A stretch of DNA of 64,000 nt, from NCBI GenBank assembly GCA_017849455.1, contig JAFIGX010000009.1:1-64000 (forward strand), written 5' to 3'. The notes beneath the pieces were generated by a model. The model ran no database searches, was not told the origin of the DNA, and saw nothing but the letters and a program-made list of their open reading frames with translations. Origin of the DNA: Pseudobacter sp. (GTDB lineage: Bacteria; Bacteroidota; Bacteroidia; Chitinophagales; Chitinophagaceae). The position numbers were made by a program, and so were the translations under genes. Shown here in pieces: positions 32,763 to 41,000 of the stretch (the first letter of the stretch is position 1; each line of letters opens with the position of its first letter).

Positions 32763-33440
32763 ATGAAAAAACCTGACGGAGAAAAGGTAATCAAAGTAGC
32801 TATTGCAGATGACCATGCACTTTTCCGCGCCGGCGTAAAAACGGCCCTTTCTGCCAAGAAAGATGTGGAACTGATCGCAGAGGCCGATAATGGCATGCAA
32901 TTACTCAACCTGCTGAAACATATTGAGCCCGATGTGATCCTGCTGGATATCCAGATGCCTATCATGGACGGTATCCAAACCCTGCCCGAGATCCGCAAAA
33001 TACGCCCGGAAGCCAAAGTGATCGTGCTTTCCATGCATAACGACCACTCCATGATCAGCAAACTCATGGAGATCGGGGCCAATTCTTACCTCACCAAAAA
33101 TTCCGATTCCGAAACCATTTACCAGGCCATCAGGACCTGTTTTGAACAGGAATTCTTTTTCAACGAGCTTACCAACAAAGCCCTGCTCACCGGCCTGCGT
33201 ACCAAACGCACCGATGTGGCCGGACCACAGGATGTAAATCTGTCCGACAAAGAAATGCGTGTGCTCAAGCTCATGTGCGAAGAAAAAACTACCAAGGAGA
33301 TCGCCGATATCGTGGATATTAGCCCACGCACCGTAGAAGCCATCCGCGATAAGCTCAAAACAAAAACAGGGGCCAAATCCATGGCCGGCCTTGTAATGTA
33401 CGCAGTGAAGAACGGTATCATCGACCAGCAAGGAAATTAG
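32763..33440 (+). CDS. Orphan NarL/LuxR-type response regulator
   Basis: 225 aa. The receiver has D16-D17 and phosphorylation site D62 (VILLDIQMP). IVLSMHNDHSMISKLMEIGA follows, with Ser in the Thr/Ser switch position. The helix-turn-helix contains KTTKEIADIVDISPRTVEAI. There is no adjacent kinase. The upstream 440 nt hold copy 2 of the duplicated element and two TCGTAAAA sites, possibly for autoregulation. A class IV aminotransferase gene begins 14 nt after its stop, so the two may be transcribed together, although their functions do not suggest a link. Confidence 0.93.
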   Translation: MKKPDGEKVIKVAIADDHALFRAGVKTALSAKKDVELIAEADNGMQLLNLLKHIEPDVILLDIQMPIMDGIQTLPEIRKIRPEAKVIVLSMHNDHSMISKLMEIGANSYLTKNSDSETIYQAIRTCFEQEFFFNELTNKALLTGLRTKRTDVAGPQDVNLSDKEMRVLKLMCEEKTTKEIADIVDISPRTVEAIRDKLKTKTGAKSMAGLVMYAVKNGIIDQQGN

Positions 33441-33454
33441 CAGCCGGTAAATGT

Positions 33455-34306
33455 ATGGTCAGCTACCTTTATTACGACGGAGAGGTGATCGGGAGCCAGG
33501 ATAAACTGGTAACGGCCGATAACCGTGGGCTCCGCTATGGCGACGGACTGTTCGAGACCATCAAGGTCATCGATGGCCGCATCGTGCTGGCTGATCTTCA
33601 TTTCAACCGCCTGTTCAGCGGGTTGGCCCTGCTACAGTTCGACATCCCTGCATTGTTCAAGCCCCACTATCTTTCAGAAGCCATCATCCAGCTTTGTAAA
33701 AAAAATAAGGTGGAGAAGGCCGCCCGTGTGCGCCTGACCGTTATCAGGGGCAATGGCGGCCTCTACGATCCCGAAGACCACCGCCCCCATCTTATTATCC
33801 AGGCATGGCCCATCCAGGAACAGGTGCTCCATTTCAACGGCCAGGGGCTTGTCATCGATCTCTATCCCGAAGCACGCAAAAGCTGCGATGCCCTGTCGAA
33901 CCTGAAATCGAACAATTACCTTCCTTATGTCATGGCCGCCCTGTATGCCAAACAGTACCGGCTCAACGATTGTCTGTTGCTCAATACCCACGACCGGATC
34001 TGTGATGCCACCATAGCCAATATCTGTTGGGTGCATTCCAATACCATTTTTACACCGCCTTTGTCCGAAGGTTGTGTGAGTGGGGTGATGCGACAATACC
34101 TGCTGGAAGAAGTGGTTGAGAGCGATCACTGGAGCGGAATGGTTGAACAGGTGCTCACGGTCGATGAGTTACTGCAGGCAGAGGAAGTTTTTCTTACCAA
34201 TGCTCAATATGGTATACGTTGGGTAAGCTCCTTCAGGGATAAGACTTATGGACATCGGACGAGTTCTTTATTGTATGACCGCTATGTAAGACAGTTGAAC
34301 GAATAG
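33455..34306 (+). CDS. Class IV PLP aminotransferase (PabC/IlvE/Dat family)
   Basis: 283 aa. The fold-type IV pattern is clear: YYDGEVIGSQDKLVTADNRG (6-25), LRYGDGLFETIKV (26-38), LKSNNYLPYVMA (150-161) with PLP lysine K151, and VFLTNAQYGIRWV near the end. The length fits 4-amino-4-deoxychorismate lyase (folate) and D-amino acid transaminases. GDGLFETI is common in PabC-like lyases, so that is the first guess. Folate-related folE lies 2.6 kb away but is not co-transcribed. It converges on mqnD with 4 nt between stops. Confidence 0.82.
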   Translation: MVSYLYYDGEVIGSQDKLVTADNRGLRYGDGLFETIKVIDGRIVLADLHFNRLFSGLALLQFDIPALFKPHYLSEAIIQLCKKNKVEKAARVRLTVIRGNGGLYDPEDHRPHLIIQAWPIQEQVLHFNGQGLVIDLYPEARKSCDALSNLKSNNYLPYVMAALYAKQYRLNDCLLLNTHDRICDATIANICWVHSNTIFTPPLSEGCVSGVMRQYLLEEVVESDHWSGMVEQVLTVDELLQAEEVFLTNAQYGIRWVSSFRDKTYGHRTSSLLYDRYVRQLNE

Positions 34307-34310
34307 TTTG

Positions 34311-35144
34311 CTAAAGGAATATCTCTCCTGCAAATGCTTTTCCCCCATTTGCCCTGTTATGGACCTGCAGAAATTCATTCACCGCGGCTTTCCCATCTTC
34401 CCCCAGTTCCAGTGAATAATTGTTCACATAAAGATCGATGTGCTGGCGCATTACCGTTTCGCTCATTTCCTGCGAATGTTGTTTCACATAATCCGTAACG
34501 GCAGGATAATGTGCAAAAGCATATTCCAGGCTTTGGCGCACCAGCCTGTCTATCTTTTGTTGCAAGGCCGTTGTAGCAGTGCGTTTCATCACAATGCCTC
34601 CCAACGGAATGGGATTGCCGGTCTTTTCTTCCCAATAGCTGCCCAGGTCGACCAGTTTGGTCAAACCTTTTTGCTGATAAGTGAAACGGTTCTCATGGAT
34701 GATCACGCCTGCATCGACCGTACCCTCCAGAACAGCATCCTCGATGGCGGAAAAGATCATGAATTTCTTCCTGGTGGTCTCGGGGAACGCGAGGGAGAAC
34801 AGGAGATGGGCCGTTGTGTTCTCGCCGGGGATGGCGATCGTGCTGTCTGCAATATTTTCTTTGGTCAGTCCACGTTCTGGTTTGGCAATGAGCAGGGGGC
34901 CTACCCCTTTCCCCAATGCGCCGCCTGCATTCAGCACAATATATTGTTCAATCACCAGGGGCAGCACGCCATAGCTGAGCTTGGTGATATCGAGCCTGCC
35001 GGCAAGCGCCCATTCATTGAGGGTTTGTACATCTTCCAGTTGAACATCGAAATCGAGCCCTTCGGTATCGATCTTTTTATTCACGAGCGCATCGAAGATG
35101 AAAGTATCATTGGGGCAGGGTGAAAAGCCGAGTGTAAGTGTCAT
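34311..35144 (-). CDS. mqnD: 1,4-dihydroxy-6-naphthoate synthase
   Basis: 277 aa. The N-terminus LGFSPCPNDTFIFDALVNKK (5-24) is the MqnD signature, followed by LDITKLSYGVLPL. It converts cyclic dehypoxanthine futalosine to 1,4-dihydroxy-6-naphthoate in the futalosine route to menaquinone. mqnB lies 2 nt upstream on the same strand, forming a two-gene operon. mqnA and mqnC are not in the window. Confidence 0.95.
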   Translation of the reverse strand: MTLTLGFSPCPNDTFIFDALVNKKIDTEGLDFDVQLEDVQTLNEWALAGRLDITKLSYGVLPLVIEQYIVLNAGGALGKGVGPLLIAKPERGLTKENIADSTIAIPGENTTAHLLFSLAFPETTRKKFMIFSAIEDAVLEGTVDAGVIIHENRFTYQQKGLTKLVDLGSYWEEKTGNPIPLGGIVMKRTATTALQQKIDRLVRQSLEYAFAHYPAVTDYVKQHSQEMSETVMRQHIDLYVNNYSLELGEDGKAAVNEFLQVHNRANGGKAFAGEIFL

Positions 35145-35146
35145 AA

Positions 35147-35830
35147 TTATTTGTATGGATCATGAAGCCCCATCAGGGTGGGGTCTTTGAAAAAACGGAT
35201 CAATGTATCGTTCAAAACTTTGATGGCTTCCTTCATTTTCCACCTGCTCTTATCGCGTTCGCCTGCCATATTGGAAATGGCCCTCAGTTGCACAAAAGGT
35301 ATTCCCTGCATCAGACATACATAATGAAAGGCCGCCCCTTCCATCGATTCGATCGCAGCGCCATATTTTTCCTGCAGGTGGGCAATGCGTGAAGGCCGGG
35401 TGGTGATCTCATTCACCGTTACGCCTGTAACCACCGGTAAACCGGTGGATGTCCATCGGCCAATGCCGGGGTTGGGCAGTTGCCCGGCATGGAAGGGAGC
35501 TGCATCGGCATCCTGCAACCCCATATCAAACAAATCCCTGAACACATTGTTTTCTTCTACGCCCAGGTCGCCCGGAATTTCCGACCCTACCAGTACAAGG
35601 CTTCCGGGGGCAAATTGCGGATCGAAGCTACCCGCAATACCGGCCTGCAACAGGAGGGAGGGCTTTTTTGAATGGATGGCTTCGGTAAGCCAGTAAGTGG
35701 TATTGATACTGCCGACCCCGGTGACCAGCAGTTCAATATCAGGATCTTCAGGTCTATGAACCTGTTCTTCAAGCCATTGAATGGCAGGAGCGATCTCCAG
35801 TCCGGTTGCAGCAACAAGCAATATATGCAT
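35147..35830 (-). CDS. mqnB: Futalosine hydrolase
   Basis: 227 aa of the nucleoside phosphorylase/MTAN fold: LLQAGIAGSFDPQFAPGSLVLV (about 80-101), and ESMEGAAFHYVCLMQGIPF with the catalytic-region Glu-Met-Glu pattern. It removes hypoxanthine from futalosine to give dehypoxanthine futalosine. It is the first gene of mqnB-mqnD. Its -7 box TATATTTG ends 4 nt before the ATG, so the mRNA is probably leaderless. It diverges from the PTPS gene at 35868 with only 37 nt between start codons. Confidence 0.94.
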   Translation of the reverse strand: MHILLVAATGLEIAPAIQWLEEQVHRPEDPDIELLVTGVGSINTTYWLTEAIHSKKPSLLLQAGIAGSFDPQFAPGSLVLVGSEIPGDLGVEENNVFRDLFDMGLQDADAAPFHAGQLPNPGIGRWTSTGLPVVTGVTVNEITTRPSRIAHLQEKYGAAIESMEGAAFHYVCLMQGIPFVQLRAISNMAGERDKSRWKMKEAIKVLNDTLIRFFKDPTLMGLHDPYK

Positions 35831-35834
35831 GGGG

Positions 35835-35842
35835 CAAATATA
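35835..35842 (-). promoter_or_regulatory. -7 box (TATATTTG) of mqnB
   Basis: On the minus strand TATATTTGCCCC runs into the ATG at 35830. There is no good -33 element. It faces the TAACTTTG of the PTPS gene, only 10 nt apart, so the two polymerases would compete for this 37-nt gap. Confidence 0.5.
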
Positions 35843-35852
35843 GTTTAAACCT

Positions 35853-35860
35853 TAACTTTG
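35853..35860 (+). promoter_or_regulatory. -7 box (TAACTTTG) of the first PTPS gene
   Basis: TAACTTTG ends 7 nt before the ATG at 35868, within the 15-mer AAACCTTAACTTTGC that is also found before bamD. The expected 5' UTR is 3-5 nt. Confidence 0.5.
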
Positions 35861-35867
35861 CGCATCT

Positions 35868-36278
35868 ATGGTGTACCTGACACGTGTTGAACACTTCAAT
35901 GCTGCTCATAAATTATACAACCCCTCCTGGAGCCAGGAAAAGAATGAGGCAGTTTTTGGCAAATGTGCCAATGAACATTGGCATGGACATAACTACGAAT
36001 TGTATGTGACCATCAAGGGCCGGCCCCATCCTGATACCGGTTTCCTGTACGATGTAAAGCAATTGAGCCAGTTGATCCAGTTGCATATCCTGGAAAAGCT
36101 CGACCATAAGAACCTCAATCTCGACGTGGATTTCATGCATGGCAAACTTTGCTCCACCGAGAACCTTGCCATCGCCATCTGGGAACAACTGAACCCGCAC
36201 TTACCGGCAGCGGTACAATTGCATTGTATCAAACTCTATGAAACACCGCGCATTTATGTAGAGTATTTCGGTGAATAA
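35868..36278 (+). CDS. queD: 6-pyruvoyl-tetrahydropterin / 6-carboxytetrahydropterin synthase family
   Basis: 136 aa, a tunnelling-fold pterin enzyme acting on dihydroneopterin triphosphate. Zinc ligands are in HFNAAHKLYN (about 6-15) and HWHGHNYEL (about 39-47). LDHKNLNLDV and the pterin-anchoring Glu in YETPRIYVEY follow. The motif reads C-x5-HGH (CANEHWHGH), like animal PTPS, whereas classic QueD has C-x3-HGH. The symbol is a family label. The product may be 6-pyruvoyl-tetrahydropterin (towards BH4-like pterins) or 6-carboxytetrahydropterin (towards queuosine). A paralogue follows, then folE. Confidence 0.88.
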   Translation: MVYLTRVEHFNAAHKLYNPSWSQEKNEAVFGKCANEHWHGHNYELYVTIKGRPHPDTGFLYDVKQLSQLIQLHILEKLDHKNLNLDVDFMHGKLCSTENLAIAIWEQLNPHLPAAVQLHCIKLYETPRIYVEYFGE

Positions 36279-36403
36279 TGATAAGTGATATTCTTACTTC
36301 GAAAAGCCGGGTACTTGCTGAACAAATGACTGTTATGCCTGTTAGAGACCTTCCCGGCATACCGGTGAGGCATGGGCAGATGCCGGAAATGGCAATTTAT
36401 TTG

Positions 36404-36410
36404 TACTTTG
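36404..36410 (+). promoter_or_regulatory. -7-like box before the second PTPS gene
   Basis: TTTGTACTTTG ends 4 nt before the ATG at 36415. TACTTTG is one base short of TAnnTTTG. Start-proximal placement suggests a leaderless transcript. Confidence 0.35.
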
Positions 36411-36414
36411 AATC

Positions 36415-36849
36415 ATGAGCAATAAAGTGGCAGTTTACAGGAAAGAGCATTTCAATGCGGCGCACAGGCTGTACAACCCTGCATGGGATATGGCGAAGAA
36501 CGATGCCGTTTTCGGTAAATGCAACAATCCTCATTTTCATGGCCACAATTATGAACTGATCGTGAAAGTGGTAGGTGAACCAGACCCGGAAACCGGGTAT
36601 GTGATCGATCTCAAGGTACTGAGCGATCTCATCAGGTCCGAGGTCAAAGAGCGGTTCGATCACCGTAACCTCAACCTCGATACTGCTTTCTTTCAATCCA
36701 AAAACCCTACTGCAGAAAATATTTGCATCGTGATCTACGAATTATTGAGGGCCCGCATCGATCCCAAATATGACCTGCAGGTAAGATTGTATGAAACCGA
36801 GAGGAATTTTGTGGAATACCCGGTATGGGTGGGTGAAGCCCGGCAATAA
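36415..36849 (+). CDS. queD: 6-pyruvoyl-tetrahydropterin / 6-carboxytetrahydropterin synthase family, paralogue
   Basis: 144 aa, clearly related to the protein encoded at 35868. Zinc ligands lie in HFNAAHRLYN and HFHGHNYEL. The motif is CNNPHFHGH (C-x5-HGH), nearly identical to human PTPS CNNPNGHGH. FDHRNLNLDT and YETERNFVEY follow. It has eight more residues at the C-terminus. It lies 24 nt before folE, whose product makes the substrate dihydroneopterin triphosphate, so this copy is the more likely partner of FolE. The symbol is a family label and the true product is undecided between BH4-type and deazapurine pathways. Confidence 0.88.
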   Translation: MSNKVAVYRKEHFNAAHRLYNPAWDMAKNDAVFGKCNNPHFHGHNYELIVKVVGEPDPETGYVIDLKVLSDLIRSEVKERFDHRNLNLDTAFFQSKNPTAENICIVIYELLRARIDPKYDLQVRLYETERNFVEYPVWVGEARQ

Positions 36850-36873
36850 AGATCAACAAAACAGTATATTATT

Positions 36874-37470
36874 ATGGCGTATAAAAAAGTTGAGCAGTAC
36901 GAGGACAAGATCACATCGGGGCTGATCGAGAGCTACCGGGAAGCACTGTCCCTATTGGGTGAAGATCCTTCCCGCGAAGGATTACAGAAAACCCCTGAAA
37001 GAATGGCCAAGGCCATGCAATATCTTACACAAGGATACCAGATGGATGCCAAAGCTATCCTTGCATCGGCAAAATTCCGGGAAGATGTGAGTGAAATGAT
37101 CCTGGTTAAAGACATCGAAATATACAGCATGTGCGAACATCACATGCTTCCCTTCTTTGGAAAGGCGCATGTTGCCTATATCCCCAATGGTTTTATCACC
37201 GGCCTGAGCAAGATCGCACGAGTGGTCGATGTATATGCCCGCCGCCTGCAGGTGCAGGAAAGGCTTACTACCCAGATCCTCCATGCCATCCGGGAAACCC
37301 TCAATCCGCTGGGGGTGGCCGTGGTCATCGAGGCTTCCCATCTTTGCATGATGATGCGGGGGGTACAAAAGCAAAACTCCGTGACCACTACATCCGCTTT
37401 TTGGGGCGAGTTCGAAAAGAATGAGACGAGAAGTGAGTTTACCAAACTAATATCTTCCAGGTTACACTGA
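36874..37470 (+). CDS. folE: GTP cyclohydrolase I
   Basis: 198 aa. Zinc ligands C87 and H90 in MCEHHMLPF and C158 in [27 protein letters not shown] and [12 protein letters not shown] are further signatures. It converts GTP to 7,8-dihydroneopterin triphosphate, the entry to folate, tetrahydrobiopterin and 7-deazapurines. It is 24 nt after the second PTPS gene on the same strand, which makes a two-gene GTP-to-pterin operon. Confidence 0.97.
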   Translation: MAYKKVEQYEDKITSGLIESYREALSLLGEDPSREGLQKTPERMAKAMQYLTQGYQMDAKAILASAKFREDVSEMILVKDIEIYSMCEHHMLPFFGKAHVAYIPNGFITGLSKIARVVDVYARRLQVQERLTTQILHAIRETLNPLGVAVVIEASHLCMMMRGVQKQNSVTTTSAFWGEFEKNETRSEFTKLISSRLH

Positions 37471-37582
37471 TCTGAAGGGTGCTTATCCCACATATCCCAT
37501 CCAACCTCCATGTCCTGGTCCAGACAATTTTGGTTAATTGTCCTCTTTGTGGCATTTTTGTTTGTCTAAACCCCTGGTACTT

Positions 37583-38473
37583 ATGAAGCATGCGTTTGTG
37601 TTTCCCGGCCAAGGTTCGCAATTTCCGGGTATGGGCAAAGAACATTATACATTGAGTGTATTTGCCAAGAAATTGTTCGAACAGGCCAATGAGATGTTAG
37701 GTTTCCGGATCTCGGACATTATGTTCGGCGGCAGCGAGGAAGAATTGAAGCAGACCAAAGTAACGCAGCCCGCCGTTTTTCTCCATTCCGTCATAGCATT
37801 CAAGGGCATCGATTCCAACCGGCCCGAAATGGTGGCCGGCCACTCCCTCGGTGAATTTTCCGCCCTGGTTGCCAATAGCGTATTGAGTTTTGAAGATGGC
37901 CTCAGGCTCGTGAGCATCCGCGCACAGGCCATGCAAAAAGCCTGTGAGCTGAACCCTTCCACGATGGCTGCCGTACTGGGCCTCGAAGATGCGAAAGTGG
38001 AAGAAGTCTGTGCGGCCGTTCAGGCCGAAACCGGTGAAGTGGTAGTGCCTGCCAATTATAACTGCCCCGGCCAGTTGGTCATCAGCGGGTCTCTGAAGGG
38101 CATCGAAGTGGCCTGCGAGAGAATGAAGGCCGCAGGCGCCAAAAGAGCCCTGGTATTGCCGGTAGGAGGCGCTTTCCATTCGCCTTTGATGGCCCCTGCC
38201 CGTGAAGAATTGAAGAGCGCCATCGAAACCACTACTTTTTATAATCCTGTTTGTCCCGTTTACCAGAATGTAGTGGCCAAAGCAGTGATGGACAAGGAAG
38301 AGATCAAGAAGAACCTGATCGACCAGCTCACCGGCGCTGTAAGATGGACACAGAGCGTGCAGGCCATGATCGCCGATGGCGCTACCCGTTTCACGGAAGT
38401 GGGCCCCGGCAAAGTATTGCAGGGCCTGATCAATAAAATTGAAAAATCGGCTGCTACGGAAGGCGTGTCGTGA
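37583..38473 (+). CDS. fabD: Malonyl-CoA:ACP transacylase
   Basis: 296 aa from the ATG at 37583 (MKHAFVFPGQGSQFPGMG). An upstream in-frame start at 37538 would add 15 unlikely residues. The catalytic Ser is S88 in AGHSLGE, and the His is H199 in GGAFHSPLM. It loads malonyl groups onto acyl carrier protein for fatty acid synthesis. A GTTGA-type half-repeat follows the stop. fabH is 2.5 kb downstream on the other strand and is not part of the same operon. Confidence 0.96.
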   Translation: MKHAFVFPGQGSQFPGMGKEHYTLSVFAKKLFEQANEMLGFRISDIMFGGSEEELKQTKVTQPAVFLHSVIAFKGIDSNRPEMVAGHSLGEFSALVANSVLSFEDGLRLVSIRAQAMQKACELNPSTMAAVLGLEDAKVEEVCAAVQAETGEVVVPANYNCPGQLVISGSLKGIEVACERMKAAGAKRALVLPVGGAFHSPLMAPAREELKSAIETTTFYNPVCPVYQNVVAKAVMDKEEIKKNLIDQLTGAVRWTQSVQAMIADGATRFTEVGPGKVLQGLINKIEKSAATEGVS

Positions 38474-38474
38474 G

Positions 38475-38513
38475 AGAAGTTGACAGGTTGAAAGGTTGAT
38501 AGGTTTACAAGGA
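38475..38513. repeat. GTTGA-type element, copy C (half element)
   Basis: AGTTGACAGGTTGAAAGG followed by TTGATAGGTTTACAAGGAG lies just after the fabD stop. Only the left arm of the family is recognisable. No matching right arm is seen before the S41 protease gene. Confidence 0.55.
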
Positions 38514-38544
38514 GAAATGCCTGCTCTGGCGTTCCACAATAAAA

Positions 38545-39882
38545 TTAATGTAGCGTTTTGATACCGGTCACGGCGCCTTTGAACCTCACGCGGCCCAGGC
38601 CGGCATTTCCGTCCGTTACATCTGCCGACAAACCAGTACGGCTCTCCGGGGCCATCAGCCGGGCATAGGAACCTGTATTGATATACCGCAGGGCGGCAGC
38701 CAGGCAGTTCTCCGATACATCGCCCCATCCTTTATCGAGGCCATCCATCACCTGGTAGCTTACAGGCATGCCATTGAAATAATTGCCTTCCCCATTTTTG
38801 TTCAGCGTCCGGAATGATACGGGAAAGATCACCCAGTCCATCACATTGATCCCGAAAAATCCTACGGGCTTGCCATGCGTGGTATTGGGCCCTATCAATT
38901 GCATGTTGAGATAAGGCTTCAGGCTATTGATCAGCAATTCACTGGCCGAAGCTGTATTCTGGGTTACGATCACGAAGAGGCGGCTGAGATTGAGGGGGCC
39001 CTTCTTTTTGAACCGGGTTATGGTATTGTACTGGGAGTATTTGTCGTTATACCGCTGGTCTTCGGCAATATCATTGTTATTGGCAGTGGGCACCAGGTAA
39101 TTGGCCAGTTCATCCTGCAACATCACATAGCCGCCACCGTTATACCGGAGGTCTACGATCACATCCTGTACATTTTCCGAATTGAAGCGGTTGAAGATCC
39201 GCTGAAATTCACTCCTGATCCTGGTGGTATCGCCCAGGAAAGAATTGAAGACCATATAGCCTGTCTTGGTGGCGCCTGTCGTATAAACCGTATCGAGTAT
39301 GTTGGGCGTTTCCATATAGGAAGCGGCGGCGAGATTGATGGTAGTGTCGCTGCCGGAAGGCCGGCTGAAAAGGAAGGAGCCGTTGCTGCTCTTGAATACG
39401 GCCTGCACCACAAAATCCACATTGCTGGTGGTGATATTGGAATTGTTGTTGATCTGTTTGATGCGCCAGCTTCGCTGGATACCGGCTTTGCCGGCCGGCG
39501 ATCCTTTTTCAACGTACGATACACGCAGATCGTTGGCAGCAAAAAAGAAAACGCCCAATCCGAAATCGGCGCCGATCCCATTGCTCAGGTTGTTCCATTG
39601 TTGAGCGGTCACTGCAAAGCTCCATCGGTCTACCGGGTTGGTAAAGCCCGGCTCTATACTGAACTGCCTGATCGCTACCATCACAGCATTGGGATCGCTG
39701 TACCCTTTTGCACTGAAACTGGCGGGGATGTTCTTATACCAGAGATAAATATCGCGTGCGTAGAGGAGGGCGGAATCATTCAGTTTGTTGTTATCGGTGA
39801 TGTCACTACCAACGCCACCTTTCTGGCAGCCCGTCAGCGCAATGCCGAGGCCACAGGCCAGCACCCATGCAAATAATTTCAT
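38545..39882 (-). CDS. S41 family peptidase, lipoprotein
   Basis: 445 aa. A lipobox ends at C19 (IALTGC). A PDZ-like region (about 105-190) includes GSPAGKAGI. The tail-specific protease domain (about 200-400) has VIVDLRYNGGGY (241-252), the nucleophile region TQNTASASE (307-315, S312 or S314) and TTHGKPVGF with K338 as probable general base. It probably degrades or processes cell-envelope proteins at the outer membrane or periplasm. It converges with fabD with 71 nt between stops. Confidence 0.9.
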   Translation of the reverse strand: MKLFAWVLACGLGIALTGCQKGGVGSDITDNNKLNDSALLYARDIYLWYKNIPASFSAKGYSDPNAVMVAIRQFSIEPGFTNPVDRWSFAVTAQQWNNLSNGIGADFGLGVFFFAANDLRVSYVEKGSPAGKAGIQRSWRIKQINNNSNITTSNVDFVVQAVFKSSNGSFLFSRPSGSDTTINLAAASYMETPNILDTVYTTGATKTGYMVFNSFLGDTTRIRSEFQRIFNRFNSENVQDVIVDLRYNGGGYVMLQDELANYLVPTANNNDIAEDQRYNDKYSQYNTITRFKKKGPLNLSRLFVIVTQNTASASELLINSLKPYLNMQLIGPNTTHGKPVGFFGINVMDWVIFPVSFRTLNKNGEGNYFNGMPVSYQVMDGLDKGWGDVSENCLAAALRYINTGSYARLMAPESRTGLSADVTDGNAGLGRVRFKGAVTGIKTLH

Positions 39883-39944
39883 AACCGGATAATTATATTA
39901 TCAATTTACTGATTATTTGCTATCGGCAGAGCAGGGGGTGGTCC

Positions 39945-40409
39945 TTAAATTTCCAGGGAACAGTTGATCCATTCCGGGTCGAACAGGGCCCCGTTCTTTT
40001 TATAGAACCTGATGGCCGGCTCGTTCCAGTCGAGCACCTGCCACACGATAGCGCTGAACCCGCGCTCTCTGGCTTCTTCCTTCAACCTGTCGAGCAGGAG
40101 TTGCCCCAGTCCTTTGCCACGCATCTTTTCCGTAACGATGATATCTTCCAGGTACATCCTTTGTCCTTTCCAGGTGCTATACCTTATATAATAGAGCGCA
40201 AAACCATGTACGGTCTCGCTGCCGTCGGGGTTGGGGGTAGCTGCTACAAAGGCCCACCATACGGGCTTTTCGCCGAAGCCGCTCTCCATGAAATGCTCCA
40301 GGCTCACGGTCACTGCTTCCGGGGCTTTTTCGAATATTGCCAGTTCATGTACCAGTTCCATCAGGCGGGCACAATCTTCCCGTACTGCTTTTCTGATATG
40401 TATGTCCAT
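39945..40409 (-). CDS. GNAT family N-acetyltransferase
   Basis: 154 aa from the ATG at 40409 (MDIHIRKAVREDCARLMELV). The frame runs open to 40472, but the family start fits 40409. The acetyl-CoA loop is VTEKMRGKGLGQLLLDRL (about 89-106) and the end is NEPAIRFYKKNGALFDPEW. It resembles the diamine/spermidine acetyltransferase (SAT) branch. The substrate is not certain. It diverges from the DinB gene with 61 nt between start codons. Confidence 0.88.
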   Translation of the reverse strand: MDIHIRKAVREDCARLMELVHELAIFEKAPEAVTVSLEHFMESGFGEKPVWWAFVAATPNPDGSETVHGFALYYIRYSTWKGQRMYLEDIIVTEKMRGKGLGQLLLDRLKEEARERGFSAIVWQVLDWNEPAIRFYKKNGALFDPEWINCSLEI

Positions 40410-40470
40410 AGGGTTGCAATAGTACGGGAAAAACCAATTATTTTTAGAGAAATTAAACGTTACCCTCAAC

Positions 40471-40965
40471 ATGAAGGAACTGTTCCTGCAATATGCGGCC
40501 TATAATGTGTGGGCCAACCATCGGCTGGTGGAGTGCCTCCAGGATTTGCCGGAGGAAATGCTGACCAAAGAATTTCCGGGTAGTTTTCCGTCTTTGCATC
40601 TTACCCTGCTTCATATATGGGATGCGGAGAGCATCTGGTGGCAAAGGATTCGGTTGCAGGAGCACGTTAGCTGGCCGAGTGCGAGCTTCAAAGGCAATAC
40701 CCGCGATCTGGGAGCAGCGCTCCTGCATCAGGGCCGGCTCTGGCATGGATGGGTGCAAAATGCGTCGGAAGCGGCCTTGCAACATGTTTTCCAGTACTAC
40801 AATACGAAACGTGAGCTTTTCAAGCAACCCGTTTACCAGGTGTTGCTGCAATTGTTCAACCATTCAACTTACCATCGTGGACAATTGGTAAGCCTGCTTC
40901 GCCAGGCAGGCATGCAGAAAATCCCCAACACAGATTATATAACGTGGAGCAGGAGCAGGAAATAG
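40471..40965 (+). CDS. DinB family protein
   Basis: 164 aa, a four-helix metal-binding fold. Likely ligands are the histidines in LTLLHIWDAESIWW (about 45-58) and NHSTYHRGQLVSLLRQ (about 130-145). The end KIPNTDYITWSR is typical. The family includes damage-induced proteins and thiol-dependent transferases. The function here is not known. Confidence 0.87.
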   Translation: MKELFLQYAAYNVWANHRLVECLQDLPEEMLTKEFPGSFPSLHLTLLHIWDAESIWWQRIRLQEHVSWPSASFKGNTRDLGAALLHQGRLWHGWVQNASEAALQHVFQYYNTKRELFKQPVYQVLLQLFNHSTYHRGQLVSLLRQAGMQKIPNTDYITWSRSRK

Positions 40966-41000
40966 AGAGCCCGACTGTCAACTGCTAATGGCCAACTTCC

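Noticed and set aside
23652..33440. Genomic island from phage or conjugative element
   Set aside because: No integrase, tRNA edge, transposase or mobility gene was seen. Codon use of the regulators is like the rest of the window.
36279..36414. preQ1 riboswitch before the second PTPS gene
   Set aside because: No class I or II preQ1 pseudoknot sequence was found. The GC-rich hairpins there do not fit.
37697..38728. 343-codon minus-strand ORF across fabD
   Set aside because: It is antisense to catalytic motifs of fabD and runs into the S41 gene. No family is recognised.
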